Shown piece by piece: positions 61,109 through 64,000 of a stretch of DNA of 64,000 bases (the stretch's first letter is position 1; the number at the start of each line of letters is the position of its first letter). The DNA is taken from positions 372,001 through 436,000 of the forward strand of contig CAMWNI010000001.1 in NCBI GenBank assembly GCA_947175545.1, in the 5' to 3' direction. The DNA is from an uncultured Porphyromonadaceae bacterium (lineage in GTDB: Bacteria; Bacteroidota; Bacteroidia; Bacteroidales; Muribaculaceae). The notes under the pieces are model-generated. The model had not been told where the DNA came from. It saw only the letters and a list, made by a program, of their open reading frames with translations, and searched no databases. The translations under genes were made by a program, and so were the position numbers.

Positions 61109-64000
61109 ATGAAACTATTCCCACGAGTGATTTCTGCTGTGGCAGCCCTGAGCTTATGGCTTGGAGCCGTGGCGGCGGAAACCAACCCGGAGGCCGTTTC
61201 GGCGATGCTGAACCGAATAGGAGGCAGCGGAACGTCCTCAAGATTCGTTACCGTGGTTGACGAAACGTTGACCACTGACGGTAAAGAGACATTTGTAATA
61301 ACATCGGCCGAGGGTAAACCCTGTATCAAGGGTTCGACTCTTTCGGCGTTGACAACCGGTATAGGCTGGTATCTGAACCATCATGCCAATGTCAACCTGA
61401 CCTGGAACTGTCCGAAGATGGACCTGAGCGGCGCCAACCTGCCCGTACCGGCCGGCGAAGAGCGCCACTCCTCCGATGCGGCCTATCGTTATTATCTTAA
61501 TTACTGCACGTTCTCCTACTCGATGAGTACCTGGACCTGGGACCGCTGGCAGGAAGAAATTGACTGGATGGCCCTGCGCGGCATCAATGCTCCGCTGCAG
61601 ATTATCGGCCTGGAAGAAGTATGGCGCAAGTTCCTCATGGAGGACTATGGCTACACTCAGGCCGAGGTCGACGCCTACGTTGCCGGTCCTTGCTTTATGG
61701 CCTGGTTCGGCATGAACAACCTTGAAGGGTGGGGCGGCCCGAATCCAGAGTGGTGGTATGAACGCCAGGCCAAACTCGGCAAGCAGATAGGTGACCGCAT
61801 GCGCTCGCTCGGTATCGAACCGGTGCTTCCCGGTTTTTGCCAGCTTCCCTCCAACTTTGGCAGCAAGACAGGCTTCCGTACGGCTGCTACCGGTGACTGG
61901 TGTAGCTTTCTGCGTCCTCACCTCGCCGATCCGGCCGACTCGAATTTCGACGAAGTGGCGGCTAAATTCTATAAGCGCGTCCACGAAGTTCTCGGCACGA
62001 GCAAATATTACTCCATGGACCCCTTCCACGAAGGCGGTGGCGCCGGGAGCGTTTCCAGCGTGGCCAACGTCTACAAGAAATACTATGAGGCAATGGACGC
62101 CGCAAGTCCCGGCTCTCAGTGGGTCATTCAGTCATGGCAGTGGTCTAACGCGCAGCGTCAGAGCCTTAACAATGTACCCGTCGGTAAGCTGATTGTCCTT
62201 GACCTTTTCTCGGACGGCTCGCCCAACTGGGGTTCTTATGGCAATCATGATGTCGTTTACTCGACCATCTTTAACTTCGGTGGCCGCACGGGCTATTTTG
62301 GCCGTGCGCAGGCAGTTATCGACGGTTACTGGGATGCCAAGACCTCTAAGTCTACAATCAAGGGTATCGGTGCGGCACCTGAGGCGATTGAGCAGACTCC
62401 GGTTGTCTATGACCTTTTGTTTGAACTCCCCTGGTATGAAGTGAAACCTGAGGCTAAACAGTGGTTTGCCGACTACTCGACACGTCGCTATGGGCAGGAA
62501 AACGAGAAGGCCGCCGAAGCCTGGGAACTTATCCGCACCTCGGCCCTGAACCGCCAGGGTGCAGGCCAGGGTCCTCACGAAGCCCTGATGTGCGCTCGTC
62601 CGAACCTGAATGGCAACAAGGTTTCGACTTGGGGTTTCAACGAACTCTATTATGACTCGAACGATCTTGCCAAAGCAGCCTATAAACTGATTGAGGCTGA
62701 CCTGACCGGCGAGAACTATTCATTTGACCTTGCTGACATCACCCGCCAGGCGCTGACGGACTATGTCCGCTATCTGATTCCTGCGCTCCGCGACGCTAAC
62801 AACTCCGGTAACACCGAGCAGTTCAACAAGTGTCGTGACGCTTTCTTGCAGTTGATTCTCGACATTGACGAACTGCTGAACACCAACTCTGAATTCATGC
62901 TTGGCCACTGGACCCAGCGCGCACGCGACATGGCCAACGAGGTCAGCGGCACTACGTCGGCCGACCGTGACTGGCTTGAGCTTGACAATGCGCGCACAAT
63001 CATCACAACCTGGGGCGCACGCGCTCAGGCCGAGAACGGTCAGCTGCGTGACTACTCTTACCGTCAGTGGGGCGGCATGATGAAGGACTATTACTATGAA
63101 CGCTGGAAATACTGGTTTGACCACAACATGTCCGCTCCGTCGGGCGGTTGGTTCCAGTGGGAGTGGGACTGGGCTCATAACAACCCCGGCATTTATCCGA
63201 CCGAACCTGTCGGTGACACCCGCGAGGTTGCCTCACGTCTGCTGTCAAAGTATCTGTCGCCTTTTGTTCCGCAGATTGCGGGCGAATCGCCATATTTCGT
63301 GCAGCGTTTGCTGAAAAATGATCGCACCGGCAAAACGTTCGATGTTTGTCGCCGCGATCAGGTCTACAAGCCCAATCTTGAACTGAACGGCACCGAGATT
63401 ACCGAAATCGGCATTGATTTCAGCAAAAACGGCAGTTTCGAAGAAAGCGAGATTATTCGTAACGCAACCGCTCTTCCGATTCCGGCCGATGCACCCGTTG
63501 GTGAACGCGTCTGCCGTATTCTTCTTGCCGATGGAACTCAGTTCCTCTTCACGGTCCGCATTATCGAGGACATCACCGAGCCGCGAACCGTTAGGGTTGC
63601 AACGTCCGACGCGGAGCAGGGTTCTGTCAGCATTGACGGCACCAATGAACTGAGTGTGACTAACACTGAAGTCGTTGTTCTACGCGCAAATCCGGGTCAG
63701 AAATATGATTTTGACTACTGGGTTGACGAAAATGGCGAAAATATCGGCAATGATAACCCAATGAGCTATTACAGCAAGGAGTCGGCATCATTTACCGCCT
63801 ATTTCCGTCCGAACATCTGGGGCGTACCCGAGATGAATTATGGGGACAAGAACACGATTGCAGAGTATAAGCAGTATGTCAAGACCATGTCTGTTACGCA
63901 GGGTGGGGAAAAGACGCTGCTTTATGAAACCGACAATGTCCCTGACGACCAGTTCCACTACCTTAGCCAGCGAATCAAGGCGGCACCCGGCGGCGAATTC
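61109..64000 (+). CDS. alpha-N-acetylglucosaminidase, GH89 (partial, 3' end outside window)
   Basis: The frame opens at ATG 61109 and stays open to the window edge (964 codons). It has a signal peptide (VISAVAALSLWLGAVAAE). An N-terminal NAGLU beta domain follows ('GKPCIKGSTLSALTTGIGWYLNHH'), then the catalytic domain. Its hallmarks are 'YYLNYCTFSYSMSTWTWDRWQEEIDWMALRGINAPLQIIGLEEVWRKF', 'MAWFGMNNLEGWGGPNP', 'YYSMDPFHEGGG', 'WVIQSWQW' and 'LIVLDLFSDGSPNWG'. GH89 enzymes remove terminal alpha-1,4-GlcNAc from gastric-type mucin O-glycans or heparan. After about residue 830 a bacterial-repeat-like module follows ('GSVSIDG ... FDYWVDENGE'). Not annotated beyond the edge. Confidence 0.92.
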   Translation, partial: MKLFPRVISAVAALSLWLGAVAAETNPEAVSAMLNRIGGSGTSSRFVTVVDETLTTDGKETFVITSAEGKPCIKGSTLSALTTGIGWYLNHHANVNLTWNCPKMDLSGANLPVPAGEERHSSDAAYRYYLNYCTFSYSMSTWTWDRWQEEIDWMALRGINAPLQIIGLEEVWRKFLMEDYGYTQAEVDAYVAGPCFMAWFGMNNLEGWGGPNPEWWYERQAKLGKQIGDRMRSLGIEPVLPGFCQLPSNFGSKTGFRTAATGDWCSFLRPHLADPADSNFDEVAAKFYKRVHEVLGTSKYYSMDPFHEGGGAGSVSSVANVYKKYYEAMDAASPGSQWVIQSWQWSNAQRQSLNNVPVGKLIVLDLFSDGSPNWGSYGNHDVVYSTIFNFGGRTGYFGRAQAVIDGYWDAKTSKSTIKGIGAAPEAIEQTPVVYDLLFELPWYEVKPEAKQWFADYSTRRYGQENEKAAEAWELIRTSALNRQGAGQGPHEALMCARPNLNGNKVSTWGFNELYYDSNDLAKAAYKLIEADLTGENYSFDLADITRQALTDYVRYLIPALRDANNSGNTEQFNKCRDAFLQLILDIDELLNTNSEFMLGHWTQRARDMANEVSGTTSADRDWLELDNARTIITTWGARAQAENGQLRDYSYRQWGGMMKDYYYERWKYWFDHNMSAPSGGWFQWEWDWAHNNPGIYPTEPVGDTREVASRLLSKYLSPFVPQIAGESPYFVQRLLKNDRTGKTFDVCRRDQVYKPNLELNGTEITEIGIDFSKNGSFEESEIIRNATALPIPADAPVGERVCRILLADGTQFLFTVRIIEDITEPRTVRVATSDAEQGSVSIDGTNELSVTNTEVVVLRANPGQKYDFDYWVDENGENIGNDNPMSYYSKESASFTAYFRPNIWGVPEMNYGDKNTIAEYKQYVKTMSVTQGGEKTLLYETDNVPDDQFHYLSQRIKAAPGGEF

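Noticed and set aside
61238-62029. 263-residue frame opposite the GH89 gene
   Set aside because: The plus strand encodes an unmistakable GH89 catalytic domain over the same bases.
1-64000. CRISPR arrays, tRNA or rRNA genes, prophage or complete insertion sequences
   Set aside because: No regularly spaced repeats, cloverleaf-like sequences, rRNA stretches, integrases or transposases were seen on reading.

Overview
The window looks like chromosomal DNA of a gut-type Bacteroidales bacterium, most likely a Muribaculaceae-like lineage. This is inferred from several things seen directly. Promoters carry the Bacteroidota -7 box TAnnTTTG (for example at 6512, 7660, 25589, 44863 and 57959). The GlmU-like enzyme is the Bacteroidetes variant. 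Large secreted proteins end in a 'YDLQGRKL'-type tail. A C10 (streptopain-like) protease lies beside an alpha-N-acetylglucosaminidase. I saw no rRNA, tRNA, CRISPR array, prophage or intact transposase. Most of the window is dense housekeeping sequence with many ATGA or longer gene overlaps.

Layout. 1-6540 (minus strand): a PorZ-like propeller gene cut by the window edge, rdgB and leuS, then a second operon of dCMP deaminase, CtpA-type protease and 5-formyl-THF cyclo-ligase. Its terminator abuts the leuS promoter. 6541-11413: an orphan ECF-type sigma factor behind a regulatory-looking upstream region, then a 1132-residue secreted protein with a long leader. 11501-18351: a four-gene translationally coupled operon (split-domain amidase, family 2 glycosyltransferase, DUF4922-SpoIID fusion, DUF1343/NamZ-like muramidase) that I read as a cell-wall turnover system. 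18391-22706: typA, thioesterase, dprA, nucleoside phosphorylase. 22741-25596: an IS-end-like hairpin, a VanZ-like gene and lon. 25645-35017: purH and the rod-shape cluster mreB, mreC, rlmN, GT2, mreD, mrdA, rodA. 35103-36074: SIMPL and SemiSWEET genes. 36066-42536 (minus): a long pdxJ-exbB-exbD-tonB-antiporter-GlmU-like-ruvA operon.

42560-49933: an ACT-like remnant gene, nadK, a DMT transporter, an AsmA-like protein, a HAD phosphatase and aroB. 50012-54646 (minus): two related lipoproteins, a repeat-flanked putative small RNA, lpxB, a two-lobed retropepsin-like membrane protein and an OMPLA-type phospholipase. 54723-57911: mltG, HAD, ribF and tcdA. 57936-64000: the secreted C10 protease and a GH89 alpha-N-acetylglucosaminidase that runs off the window.

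The best candidates for undescribed biology are four. The first is the amidase/GT2/DUF4922-SpoIID/NamZ operon. The second is the pair of G-tract repeats that sit at the same distance upstream of two promoters near 51.4-51.6 kb, one of which would drive a roughly 85-nt terminator-ended RNA. The third is the cluster of five TGTAACA sites before the sigma-factor gene. The fourth is the degenerate two-lobe aspartic-protease-like protein coupled to lpxB. All calls are from reading the sequence; no database search was possible.
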